From: Streptomyces sp. NBC_01214
Lineage (GTDB): Bacteria; Actinomycetota; Actinomycetes; Streptomycetales; Streptomycetaceae
DNA: 64,000 nt
Direction: 5' to 3'
Assembly: GCF_026340975.1 (NCBI RefSeq)
Contig: NZ_JAPEOS010000002.1
Span: 204,501 to 268,500, forward strand
The notes under the pieces are model-generated. The model ran no database searches, was not told the DNA's origin, and saw only the letters and a list, made by a program, of their open reading frames with translations. Shown here one piece after another: positions 15,905 through 22,996 of the stretch (positions are counted from its first letter, which is position 1; every line of letters begins with the position of its first letter). The position numbers were made by a program, and so were the translations under genes.

Positions 15905-16038
15905 GCCTTCTTCTTGCGGCCGAGCGGCTTGCGGGCCTTGTCGATGCGGTGGGCGGCGGCGGGCTGGTGGGCACGGGATCGGTTGGCCAGCTCCTGGAGC
16001 TCCCGCATGTGTGCGTAGGCCATCTCGATCGTGAACAC
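15901..16038 (-). CDS. 45-residue basic protein divergent from the Lrp regulator
   Basis: Reading the minus strand from GTG 16038 gives a 45-residue protein. It begins with Phe-Thr-Ile-Glu-Met-Ala-Tyr-Ala-His-Met, has a short helix with RELQELANRSR, and ends in a Lys/Arg-rich tail with GRKKKA. AGGAG lies nine bases upstream of the GTG. Third positions are nearly all G or C, as expected for real Streptomyces coding sequence. The basic tail suggests nucleic-acid or ribosome binding, but that is inference. The stop codon shares CTAG with the mqnM stop. Divergent from the Lrp/AsnC gene, so both may respond to the same operator. Confidence 0.75.
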   Translation of the reverse strand: MFTIEMAYAHMRELQELANRSRAHQPAAAHRIDKARKPLGRKKKA

Positions 16039-16082
16039 GGTGAACCACTCCTGAAGATCGTCATTGATCAGCTGAAAGATTT

Positions 16083-16120
16083 CACAGGGTGTTGACCCTG
16101 TGTGCCTTAGATTCTATACC
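16083..16120 (+). promoter_or_regulatory. Promoter and dyad upstream of the Lrp/AsnC gene
   Basis: A good vegetative-type promoter: TTGACC (16092-16097), 17-base spacer, TATACC (16115-16120). The -35 box lies within the perfect inverted repeat CACAGGGT (16083-16090)/ACCCTGTG (16095-16102). The overlap suggests a repressor site, most simply autoregulation by the Lrp-like product. Confidence 0.65.
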
Positions 16121-16161
16121 TAGACTTGCAGGATCGCCGAATAATGGAAGGCTCCACGTAA

Positions 16162-16617
16162 ATGGACACGGTGGACAGGCAGCTCATCCAGGCACTCCGG
16201 GAAAACGGCCGTGCCTCGTACGCGGAACTGGGCCGTCTCGTGGGCCTCTCCGGCCCCAGCGTCACCGACCGCATCAACCGGCTGGAGACGGCCGGCGTCA
16301 TCACCGGCTACCGCGCGACGGTCGACTCCGCCTCGCTGGGCCTCGGCGTCACGGCGCTGATCGGCATCTCCCTCTCCGACGCCGCGGACCACGAGGACGT
16401 GGCCCGGCGGCTGCGCGACCTCGCGGAGATCGAGGACTGCTGGTTCATCGCGGGCGACGACTCCTTCATGCTGAAGGTGCGCGCCAACGACGTGGACGGC
16501 CTGGAGAAGATCATCCGCAAGCTCTCCGGCACCAAGGGCGTCTCGCGCACCCGCACCACCATCGTGCTCTCCACCAAGTGGGAGAACCGGGTCGGGGAAC
16601 TTCCCGAGGAAGCCTGA
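16162..16617 (+). CDS. Lrp/AsnC family transcriptional regulator
   Basis: 151 residues, standard for the family. The N-terminal helix-turn-helix covers residues ~4-55 (MDTVDRQLIQALRENGRASY, then LGRLVGLSGPSVTDRINRLE). A ligand-binding RAM domain follows (strands from residue ~60, with an acidic DCWFIAGDDSFMLKVR segment). Lrp proteins bind amino acids and form octamers. GGAAGG lies 12-17 bases before the ATG. The gene sits between mqnM and mqnE and is divergent from the 45-residue gene, so it may act locally, but no amino-acid gene is adjacent to suggest the ligand. Confidence 0.93.
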   Translation: MDTVDRQLIQALRENGRASYAELGRLVGLSGPSVTDRINRLETAGVITGYRATVDSASLGLGVTALIGISLSDAADHEDVARRLRDLAEIEDCWFIAGDDSFMLKVRANDVDGLEKIIRKLSGTKGVSRTRTTIVLSTKWENRVGELPEEA

Positions 16618-16677
16618 GAGTACGGTTGACCAGGGTTCGCAGGACAGGCAGAGGCATCTAGAGGAGGCGACCGGCAC

Positions 16678-17841
16678 ATGGACGCTGGGCTCAAGCGTGA
16701 GCTGGAGGAGAAGGTCCGCTCCGGCGAGCGGCTGACCCGTGAGGACGGCATCGCCCTCTACGAGTCGGACGACCTGGCCTGGCTCGGTGGCCTCGCCCAC
16801 GAGGTGCGCACGCGCAAGAACGGTGACGTCGTCCACTTCAACGTCAACCGGCACCTCAACATGACGAACGTGTGCACCGCCTCGTGCGCGTACTGCTCGT
16901 TCCAGCGCAAGCCGGGCGAGAAGGACGCGTACACGATGCGCATCGAGGAAGCCGTGCGCCTGGCCAAGGCCATGGAGAACGACAACCTCACCGAGCTGCA
17001 CATCGTCAACGGCCTGCACCCGAACCTGCCGTGGCGCTACTACCCGCGCTCGCTCTCCGAGCTGAAGAAGGCGCTGCCGAACGTCTCGCTGAAGGCGTTC
17101 ACGGCGACCGAGATCCACCACTTCGAGACGATCTCGGGGATGTCGGCCTCCGACATCCTCGACGAGCTGATCGAGGCCGGCCTGGAGTCGCTCACCGGCG
17201 GCGGCGCGGAGATCTTCGACTGGGAGGTCCGCCAGCACATCGTCGACCACCGCACCCACTGGGAGGACTGGTCGCGCATCCACCGGCTGGCGCACGAGAA
17301 GGGTCTCAAGACCCCCTCGACCATGCTGTACGGGCACATCGAGGAGCCGCGCCACCGCGTGGACCACGTGCTGCGGCTGCGCGAGCTCCAGGACGAGACC
17401 GGCGGCTTCCAGGTCTTCATCCCGCTGCGGTACCAGCACGACTTCGTGGACATGCAGGACGGCAAGGTGCGCAACAAGCTCCAGGCGCGCACGACGATGG
17501 CGACCGGCGCCGAGGCGCTGAAGACCTTCGCCGTCTCGCGACTGCTCTTCGACAACGTGCCGCACGTCAAGGTCTTCTGGGTGATGCACGGCGTGCAGAC
17601 CGCCCAGCTCGCGCTGCAGCACGGCGCGGACGACATGGACGGCTCGGTCGTCGAGTACAAGATCACGCATGACGCGGACAACTACGGCACCCCCAACAAG
17701 CTGGGCCGTGACGATCTCCTGGACCTGATCCGGGAAGCGGGCTTCCGCCCGGTCGAGCGCAACACGCGCTACGAGATCATCCGCGAGTACCCCGGTCCGG
17801 ACGCGGGCCTGCGCGAGACCCCGCAGGCGATGCGCGTCTGA
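16678..17841 (+). CDS. mqnE: Aminofutalosine synthase (radical SAM)
   Basis: 387 residues. The radical-SAM cluster cysteines are C66, C70 and C73 (CTASCAYC). The protein joins 3-[(1-carboxyvinyl)oxy]benzoate, the product of MqnA, to SAM to give aminofutalosine. Other family segments are NRHLNMTNVC, GGGAEIFDWEVR and LGRDDLLDLIREAGFRPVER. GAGGAGG lies ten bases upstream of the ATG. The protein is similar in plan to MqnC at 42047, its pathway partner. It is followed by a strong terminator, so it is probably the last gene of its transcript. Confidence 0.95.
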   Translation: MDAGLKRELEEKVRSGERLTREDGIALYESDDLAWLGGLAHEVRTRKNGDVVHFNVNRHLNMTNVCTASCAYCSFQRKPGEKDAYTMRIEEAVRLAKAMENDNLTELHIVNGLHPNLPWRYYPRSLSELKKALPNVSLKAFTATEIHHFETISGMSASDILDELIEAGLESLTGGGAEIFDWEVRQHIVDHRTHWEDWSRIHRLAHEKGLKTPSTMLYGHIEEPRHRVDHVLRLRELQDETGGFQVFIPLRYQHDFVDMQDGKVRNKLQARTTMATGAEALKTFAVSRLLFDNVPHVKVFWVMHGVQTAQLALQHGADDMDGSVVEYKITHDADNYGTPNKLGRDDLLDLIREAGFRPVERNTRYEIIREYPGPDAGLRETPQAMRV

Positions 17842-17871
17842 CGGCCCGTCCGACCTGCTCCAGGTGAGTGG

Positions 17872-17905
17872 AACCCCGGCCCGTGGGCCGGGGTTCGGCT
17901 TTTTC
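17872..17905 (+). terminator. Intrinsic terminator after mqnE
   Basis: Perfect arms AACCCCGGCCC (17872-17882) and GGGCCGGGGTT (17885-17895) with a minimal loop, followed by CGGC and TTTTTCT. It is the best-formed intrinsic terminator in the window. Confidence 0.9.
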
Positions 17906-17941
17906 TGGACGAGTCGATCAAGTAATAGATAAACTTGCCCT

Positions 17942-18466
17942 ATGATCCTTACGTTCGCCCTGGATCCGGTGGTCGACCCCTCCTTGCGCGAGGGGGTCCT
18001 GGCGCTGTGGGCCGACGTCTCCAACGCGGGGGGCGCCGTGGGCTTCGTCCCCCCGGTCACCCCCGACGACATCCGCCCCTCGCTCGACAAGCACCTCGTC
18101 GGCGTCGCCGACGGGAGCTGCCGCCTGCTGGTCGGGCACGACGGGGACGGGGCGGTCGCCGCGACCGCGTTCCTCACCCTCAACGCGCACCGGCTCCAGC
18201 TCCACTGGCTGTGGGCCTACACGGTGATGGTCCATCCGCGGCACCAGGGCAAGGGGTACGGGCGCGCGCTGATGGCCCGGGTCGAAACCGCGGCCCGCTC
18301 CATCGAGGGCATCGACGCGATCCGCCTCGGCTGCCGCGGCGGTCTCGGCCTGGAGCACTTCTACGCCTCCTGCGGCTACAAGGAGGTCGGCCGCGTCCCC
18401 GGCGCCGTCCGGGTGGCCCCGGGCGACGACCGCGACGACATCACGATGCTGCTGCCGCTGCACTGA
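17942..18466 (+). CDS. GNAT family N-acetyltransferase
   Basis: 174 residues. The acetyl-CoA pyrophosphate loop is MVHPRHQGKGYGRALMARVE (Q/R-x-x-G-x-G form) near residue 97, and the C-terminal part has the expected FYASCGYKEVGRVPG strand-helix. The substrate is not predictable. The ATG has no ribosome binding site; an A/T-rich TAATAGATAAA lies 10-20 bases upstream and may be the -10 region of a leaderless or near-leaderless transcript. It follows the mqnE terminator, so it is its own unit. Confidence 0.88.
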   Translation: MILTFALDPVVDPSLREGVLALWADVSNAGGAVGFVPPVTPDDIRPSLDKHLVGVADGSCRLLVGHDGDGAVAATAFLTLNAHRLQLHWLWAYTVMVHPRHQGKGYGRALMARVETAARSIEGIDAIRLGCRGGLGLEHFYASCGYKEVGRVPGAVRVAPGDDRDDITMLLPLH

Positions 18467-18577
18467 CGTGCGGCCGGGCCCGCCGCCGGACCCCGGAGGG
18501 CGGGGGCCCGGTTCCGGCGTGCTTCACTGGACGGGCACCACCAGCCACCGGACCACGACGAGAGAGAAGGGGTCACC

Positions 18578-18889
18578 GTGTCCCTCAAGCCGAGCGCAAC
18601 GATCCGCTACACCGCGATGCGCCTGGGCATCTTCGTCGGATGCCTCGTCGCCGTCGCGGGCCTCGTCCGGCTGGGCTGGGTGCCCGCAGGGCTCGGGGAG
18701 GCCAACGCCGCCTGGGTCGTGTTGCTCGCCATCGTGATCTCCGCCCCGCTCTCCTTCGTCCTCCTGCGCAAGCAGCGCGACGAGATGTCCACGCAGATCT
18801 CCGGGCGCGTCGCGGGTGCGAAGGAGCGGCTCGCCGCGAACCGCAGCCAGGAGGACCGGGCGGACGACGCGGCGCGGGTGACCCCGTAA
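18578..18889 (+). CDS. DUF4229-type small membrane protein
   Basis: 103 residues from GTG 18578, with AAGGGG upstream. Two hydrophobic helices (LGIFVGCLVAVAGLVRLGWV and AAWVVLLAIVISAPLSFVLL) are followed by the basic RKQRDEM and an Ala/Glu/Arg-rich cytoplasmic tail that may form a coiled coil. The organisation matches the actinobacterial DUF4229 family next to the mqn genes; no biochemical role is known to me. A hairpin follows at 18918-18960. Confidence 0.85.
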   Translation: MSLKPSATIRYTAMRLGIFVGCLVAVAGLVRLGWVPAGLGEANAAWVVLLAIVISAPLSFVLLRKQRDEMSTQISGRVAGAKERLAANRSQEDRADDAARVTP

Positions 18890-18917
18890 CGCCCCAGTTG
18901 GCTTCATCACACATCGA

Positions 18918-18966
18918 ACCGCCCCAGCACCGGGTATACCGCCCGTATCGCTGGGGCGGTGGTGTT
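18918..18966 (+). terminator. Terminator after the DUF4229 gene
   Basis: Perfect 11-bp arms ACCGCCCCAGC (18918-18928) and GCTGGGGCGGT (18950-18960), followed by GGTGTTTT. The loop itself contains GGGTATACC, so it may form a nested stem. Confidence 0.75.
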
Positions 18967-19002
18967 TTCCGGGCCGGCGCAAGAGGGCCTCGCGCGCCGT
19001 TG

Positions 19003-19047
19003 TCTCAAAGCACCCCTTTGAGATTCTCAAAGGGGAAGTGTTAGCGT
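19003..19047 (+). promoter_or_regulatory. Symporter promoter with a perfect palindrome
   Basis: CCCCTTTGAGA (19013-19023), one T, then TCTCAAAGGGG (19025-19035) form a perfect palindrome with 11-bp arms. A further half-site TCTCAAAG is at 19003-19010. TTGAGA (19018-19023) and TAGCGT (19042-19047) are -35 and -10 boxes with an 18-base spacer, so the palindrome covers the -35 box and part of the spacer. A start point seven bases after the -10 box falls on the ATG of the leader peptide at 19055. The arrangement is that of a repressor operator. Confidence 0.75.
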
Positions 19048-19054
19048 GTTCAAC

Positions 19055-19156
19055 ATGTTGACCACAGTTGCGCACCCCATGATCGCGAGCGTTCCGCTCG
19101 CGATGCGCCTGCACGTCGACCTCTGCCGCCGCGCGCCCGCGGCCCGTTGCTGTTGA
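19055..19156 (+). CDS. Cys-rich leader peptide upstream of the symporter
   Basis: 33 codons from ATG 19055 to TGA 19156. The C-terminal half contains His-Val-Asp-Leu-Cys-Arg-Arg and ends Arg-Cys-Cys. The HVDLxR core and terminal cysteines match the actinobacterial putative leader peptides found, as I recall, in front of sulfur-uptake and cysteine genes. There they act as cysteine-responsive attenuators. The likely transcription start coincides with the ATG, so it is translated leaderless. A 9-bp hairpin (19082-19104) lies inside it; Met17, inside the right arm, is an alternative start. The symporter follows 110 bases later on the same strand. Confidence 0.72.
   Translation: MLTTVAHPMIASVPLAMRLHVDLCRRAPAARCC
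19082..19104 (+). promoter_or_regulatory. Hairpin inside the leader peptide gene
   Basis: Perfect arms ATCGCGAGC (19082-19090) and GCTCGCGAT (19096-19104) around GTTCC. It lies in the first half of the leader frame, upstream of the Cys codons, so ribosome movement through the frame would melt it. Confidence 0.6.
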
Positions 19157-19266
19157 GCTGAATCGATACAGCAGCCGTCCCGGCCGGCCCTTCTGGCTGC
19201 TGCCGCACCGCTTCACCACCGCAGTACTTCCCCCCTGTCTTCGTGCGCCACCTCCGGAGAGTGTCC

Positions 19267-19267
19267 G
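19267..19267 (+). promoter_or_regulatory. Start decision for the symporter
   Basis: CGGAGA ends at 19260, six bases before GTG 19267. This favours that start over the in-frame GTG at 19243 or 19261. Confidence 0.6.
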
Positions 19268-20580
19268 TGTCCGCGACCCCCCAGGCCCCTGCCAAGGCCT
19301 CGTTCAAGTTCCCGTTCTGGGCCCAGATCGTCGCCGGTCTCGCCCTCGGTGTCCTCTTCGGCTGGATAGCCCGCAGCTACGACGTCAGCTGGCTCGCCAC
19401 CACGCTGGAGAAGACCGGCGACATCTTCGTCCAGCTGCTGAAGCTGGCCATCGCCCCGCTCGTCTTCTTCGCGATCCTGGTGTCGATCACCAACCTGCGG
19501 AAGGTGAACAACGCGGCGCGCCTCGCCTCCCGCACCCTCCTCTGGTTCATGATCACCTCGCTGATCGCGGTCGGCATCGGCATCGCCATCGGCCTGCTGA
19601 CCGACCCCGGTTCCGGCACCGGCCTCACCGCCGCCGACGGCAAGGACCCGAAGAAGACCGGCTCCTGGATCGACTTCCTCACCGGGATCGTGCCGACGGA
19701 CATCGTCACGCCGTTCACCGAGCTGAAGGTCCTTCAGATCGTCTTCCTGGCCGTCGTCGCCGGTATCGCCGCCCTCCAGATCGGCGCCAAGGCCAAGCCG
19801 GTCCTCGACCTCGCCGAGTCCGCCCTGGAGCTGCTCCAGAAGGCCCTGTGGTGGGTCATCCGCCTCGCCCCGATCGGCACCGTCGGTCTCATCGGCACCG
19901 CGATCGCCACGTACGGCTGGGACCTGATCGGCAAGTACGCGACCTTCACCGCCGACGTCTACATCGGCTGCGCCCTCGTGATGTTCGGCGTGTACCCGCT
20001 GCTGCTCGCGACGGTCGCCAAGGTCAGCCCGCTCCAGTTCTTCAAGGGCGCCTGGCCCGCCATCCAGCTGGCCTTCGTCTCCCGCTCCTCGGTCGGCACC
20101 ATGCCGGTCACCCAGAAGGTCACCGAGCGCCTCGGCGTCCCGAAGGAGTACGCCTCCTTCGCCGTTCCGTTCGGCGCCACCACCAAGATGGACGGCTGCG
20201 CCGCGATCTACCCGGCGCTCGCCGCCATCTTCATCGCGCAGATCTTCGACGTGCAGCTCGGCATCAAGGAGTACCTGCTCATCGTCTTCGTCTCGGTCAT
20301 CGGCTCCGCCGCCACGGCCGGTCTGACGGGCGCCACCGTCATGCTGACGCTGACCCTGTCCACGCTGGGCCTGCCGCTCGCGGGCGTCGGCCTGCTGCTG
20401 GCCATCGACCCGATCCTGGACATGATGCGCACCGCCACCAACGTGGCCGGCCAGGCCCTGGTCCCGGTCATCGTCGCGGCCCGCGAGGGGATCCTGGACA
20501 AGGAGGCCTACGCCTCCGCCTCGGCCTCCTCGCTGGACGAGCCCGCCCCGGCCGCCGAGCCGGTCGTGGTCGCGGCCTGA
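19267..20580 (+). CDS. Dicarboxylate/amino acid:cation symporter, possibly cystine-type
   Basis: 437 residues, about eight helices plus two re-entrant hairpins as in the GltP/DctA/TcyP (DAACS) family. Hairpin 1 has SRSSVGTMPVTQ. The cation-site helix reads TKMDGCAAIYPA where glutamate transporters have NMDGT. The last helix has DPILDMMRTATNVAGQ. The GCAxIYPA form resembles my recollection of the L-cystine importer TcyP/YdjN rather than glutamate carriers. The Cys-rich leader peptide upstream also points to a sulfur amino acid. The substrate is inferred, not shown. It should reside in the cytoplasmic membrane and use a cation gradient. It is a single-gene unit ending at a strong hairpin. Confidence 0.9.
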   Translation: MSATPQAPAKASFKFPFWAQIVAGLALGVLFGWIARSYDVSWLATTLEKTGDIFVQLLKLAIAPLVFFAILVSITNLRKVNNAARLASRTLLWFMITSLIAVGIGIAIGLLTDPGSGTGLTAADGKDPKKTGSWIDFLTGIVPTDIVTPFTELKVLQIVFLAVVAGIAALQIGAKAKPVLDLAESALELLQKALWWVIRLAPIGTVGLIGTAIATYGWDLIGKYATFTADVYIGCALVMFGVYPLLLATVAKVSPLQFFKGAWPAIQLAFVSRSSVGTMPVTQKVTERLGVPKEYASFAVPFGATTKMDGCAAIYPALAAIFIAQIFDVQLGIKEYLLIVFVSVIGSAATAGLTGATVMLTLTLSTLGLPLAGVGLLLAIDPILDMMRTATNVAGQALVPVIVAAREGILDKEAYASASASSLDEPAPAAEPVVVAA

Positions 20581-20607
20581 CCCGCACCGCACACCGCGCA
20601 CCACCTG

Positions 20608-20642
20608 CCGCAGCCCCCGCCCCGACCGGGCGGGGGCTGCGG
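20608..20642 (+). terminator. Terminator after the symporter
   Basis: Perfect 15-bp arms CCGCAGCCCCCGCCC (20608-20622) and GGGCGGGGGCTGCGG (20628-20642) with a 5-base loop, 28 bases after the stop. Confidence 0.85.
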
Positions 20643-20706
20643 CGTTCGTGCGGCCCGCGACCGGCAGCACGGAGGACTGTCAGCGGCGGATGGCAGCATC
20701 GGGAGC

Positions 20707-22617
20707 ATGACGAAGACGGATGAGACCCCCTTAGATCGGCGCCTCGATTGGCGCCCGTTCCTGCTCCGATGGAGCGGGGAGTGGGCGGATTCCCTGCCCG
20801 ACGACGCCGGGCGCAGCGAGGCGGACGAAGCCGCCCGGCGGGATCGGTGGCTGGGACTCCCGCCCGCGTCCGCGAAGGCGATCGCGGCCATGGAGGAGCG
20901 CCTCGGCCGCCGGATGCCCCCGTCGTACCGGGAGTTCCTCGAAGTCAGCGACGGGTGGCGGCACGCCGGCGGGTTCGTCCGGCTGCTGGCCGGAACCGCG
21001 GACGCGCACTGGCACGACGACGAGTACGGGCTCGCGTCCAGGTACGAGGGGTACCTGGACGACGACTCCGGGCCTGCCGAGCAGCGGGCTGCGGGCATCT
21101 GGCGGCGCGGGCTCCAGCTCGACGTCGAGTCCCAGGCGACCGTCGTCCTCATGGATCCCGAGGACGTGGACGAGAACGGCGAGTGGGCCGTGTACGTGTC
21201 GGTGAGCTGGCGGGGCAGGCCGCTCGAGCGGTACGCGAACTTCCGCGAGTTCATGCAGGACATGCACCGGGAGTTCCACCGCCTGACCGCCCGCGCGGCC
21301 GACGGGGAGCCGGAGTTCGCCAACGACACGACGCGCGAGCTGGACGCCCTGATGGAGCGGGCCAGGCTGGCGGCGCTGCGCGGCGAGTGGGAGCGCGCCG
21401 GGCGCCAGCTGGACGAGGCGAACCAGTACGGCCGACCGCGGGCCGTCGGCCTGGGTGACCAGATGCGCCGCCTGCTGGGACAGACCTCCATGGTGTACTT
21501 CGAGGACGTGGTGATCGACCCGCGGTACGCGCCCGAGCTGCTGCCGGTGCTGGTCGCCGACCATGCGGTCCAGTCGTACCGGGACGACTCCACGCTGGAG
21601 CACGACCTGCGGGGAGCCGGTGACGACGTGCTGGCGCAGGCCTACGCGACGCTGGAGCAGGTACGGGGCGGCACCTACCGGTACACGGCGGCCGGGCCGT
21701 TCGGGGAAGCGGTCGAGCGGGCCCGGGAGCTGGCGCGGTGGGGCGATACCGACGGGGCGTGGCGGACGCTGCTGGACGCCCTGCCGGTGTGGCAGCCGCT
21801 GGGCCCCGACCACCTGGCGCCGCTGGGGTGGGTGGCCGACCCCCTGCTCGGAGCCCTGCTGACCCCGGAACGGGGCCGTGAGCTGCTGTCCACTCCCCGG
21901 GGCGGGCAGTCGGGTGAGGCGCCGAGCCCGACGGCCGGCCTCGACCCGGACGGCCTGGCGTGGCTCGCGGACCTGGACCCCCACGGCAGTCTCACGTCCT
22001 ACCGGTTCGTCCTGGTCGAAGACGTGGAGCCGGCGGACCTTCCCGGACGCCTCGCGGACGATGACGAGGTCGTGCTGGGCGATCCCATGACCTACGACGA
22101 AGCTCGCCTCCGGCAGATCAGCGGACAACGGGAGTTCTCGTCCTACGACGACAAGGCTCACGTGGCGGTCGGCCGGGCCGGCACCCGGTGGAGCTTCGCC
22201 TTCGACGGCAACCCTCCGTATTTCCACTCGCAGCGGTTCGTCTCCCCGGCTGAGGCCGCCGGCGCGGGCACCCGTGCGGTGGTCGTGTGGAACGGTCTGC
22301 GGGACTGGCGCGGTGACCCCTTCTTCCACCTGTCCGTGGCGCAGGACGGAGCCGAGCAGTACGCCTTCACGTACGCGGACGGGGAGGTCCGCCGGACCGG
22401 GGAGATACCGGGGGCACTGGACCCGGACCGGTTCTTCGGCTCGCAGGAGGACCGCGCCGGGGCGGGACGGTCGCTGCTGGAGGCCCTGGCCGGCGAGTTC
22501 GGTGTCCGACTGCCGCGCCACGCGCTCACGGTCGGACGGCTGCACACGTTCACCACCCGCTCGTGGCGGCGGCCGCCGGCGGACGGGGAGGTCTACGCCG
22601 CGATCACCCTGAGCTGA
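20707..22617 (+). CDS. Large SMI1/KNR4 (SUKH)-like protein with a TTA codon
   Basis: 636 residues. Residues ~55-190 match the SUKH pattern: LGRRMPPSYREFLEVSDGWR with the typical Pro-x-x-Tyr-Arg-x-Phe-Leu start, a strand-rich middle, and YANFREFMQDMHREF at the end. The central ~200 residues are helical and repeat-like. The last ~200 residues (from about 420) look like DUF6461-type sequence (WSFAFDGN, AVVVWNG). SUKH domains are common immunity proteins against polymorphic toxins. Codon 9 (20731-20733) is TTA, so translation should depend on the bldA tRNA and be confined to later development. It converges on the transglycosylase operon with only 57 bases between. There is no signal peptide. Confidence 0.75.
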   Translation: MTKTDETPLDRRLDWRPFLLRWSGEWADSLPDDAGRSEADEAARRDRWLGLPPASAKAIAAMEERLGRRMPPSYREFLEVSDGWRHAGGFVRLLAGTADAHWHDDEYGLASRYEGYLDDDSGPAEQRAAGIWRRGLQLDVESQATVVLMDPEDVDENGEWAVYVSVSWRGRPLERYANFREFMQDMHREFHRLTARAADGEPEFANDTTRELDALMERARLAALRGEWERAGRQLDEANQYGRPRAVGLGDQMRRLLGQTSMVYFEDVVIDPRYAPELLPVLVADHAVQSYRDDSTLEHDLRGAGDDVLAQAYATLEQVRGGTYRYTAAGPFGEAVERARELARWGDTDGAWRTLLDALPVWQPLGPDHLAPLGWVADPLLGALLTPERGRELLSTPRGGQSGEAPSPTAGLDPDGLAWLADLDPHGSLTSYRFVLVEDVEPADLPGRLADDDEVVLGDPMTYDEARLRQISGQREFSSYDDKAHVAVGRAGTRWSFAFDGNPPYFHSQRFVSPAEAAGAGTRAVVVWNGLRDWRGDPFFHLSVAQDGAEQYAFTYADGEVRRTGEIPGALDPDRFFGSQEDRAGAGRSLLEALAGEFGVRLPRHALTVGRLHTFTTRSWRRPPADGEVYAAITLS

Positions 22618-22637
22618 GGTCCCGCACCCCGACGGGC

Positions 22638-22669
22638 GGGGGACCCCGGGGCCGGGCCCGGGGTCCCCC
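22638..22669. terminator. Bidirectional terminator between convergent units
   Basis: Perfect 13-bp arms GGGGGACCCCGGG (22638-22650) and CCCGGGGTCCCCC (22657-22669) with a 6-base loop. It separates the SUKH-like gene (stop 22617) from the last gene of the minus-strand operon (stop 22675). Confidence 0.8.
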
Positions 22670-22674
22670 TGCGG

Positions 22675-22989
22675 TCAGACCGTCTGCGCGCGGACGTAGG
22701 CGACCGTCGCCAGCAGGAACGGCAGGGCGAACCACCACCGGCCCATGGTCCGCCGGAACAGCGGGGCGATGGTGATCAGCAGTCCCACGAGGCACAGCAC
22801 CAGGCAGCAGCCGGCCAGGAAACGGACGTCCTCGCGCAGCAGGTCGTCGCGGGGTTCCGGGCGCAGCGTCAGGGCGGCGTAGCAGGTGAACACCGCGGGG
22901 ACGTAGGAGAGGGCGAGCGGTATCCCGAGGACCCACTGGAGGCAGCCGCGGTCCTCGGGCAGGTCGATGTTCTCGCGCGGGAGCCTCAT
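22675..22989 (-). CDS. Small membrane protein, second of a tandem pair (candidate immunity protein)
   Basis: 104 residues with three hydrophobic helices: near residues 20-42 (GIPLALSYVPAVFTCYAALT), 58-78 and 86-99. The first 22 residues (PRENIDLPEDRGCLQWVLG) closely match the upstream neighbour, so the two are paralogues from a local duplication. The ribosome binding site GAGG overlaps the stop of that neighbour (TGAGG), with the ATG five bases later. It is the last gene of the four-gene operon and ends at a strong hairpin. No named family is recognised. The position after a peptidoglycan-lyase-like gene suggests protection of the producer, which is inference. Confidence 0.8.
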   Translation of the reverse strand: MRLPRENIDLPEDRGCLQWVLGIPLALSYVPAVFTCYAALTLRPEPRDDLLREDVRFLAGCCLVLCLVGLLITIAPLFRRTMGRWWFALPFLLATVAYVRAQTV

Positions 22990-22996
22990 CGGGACC

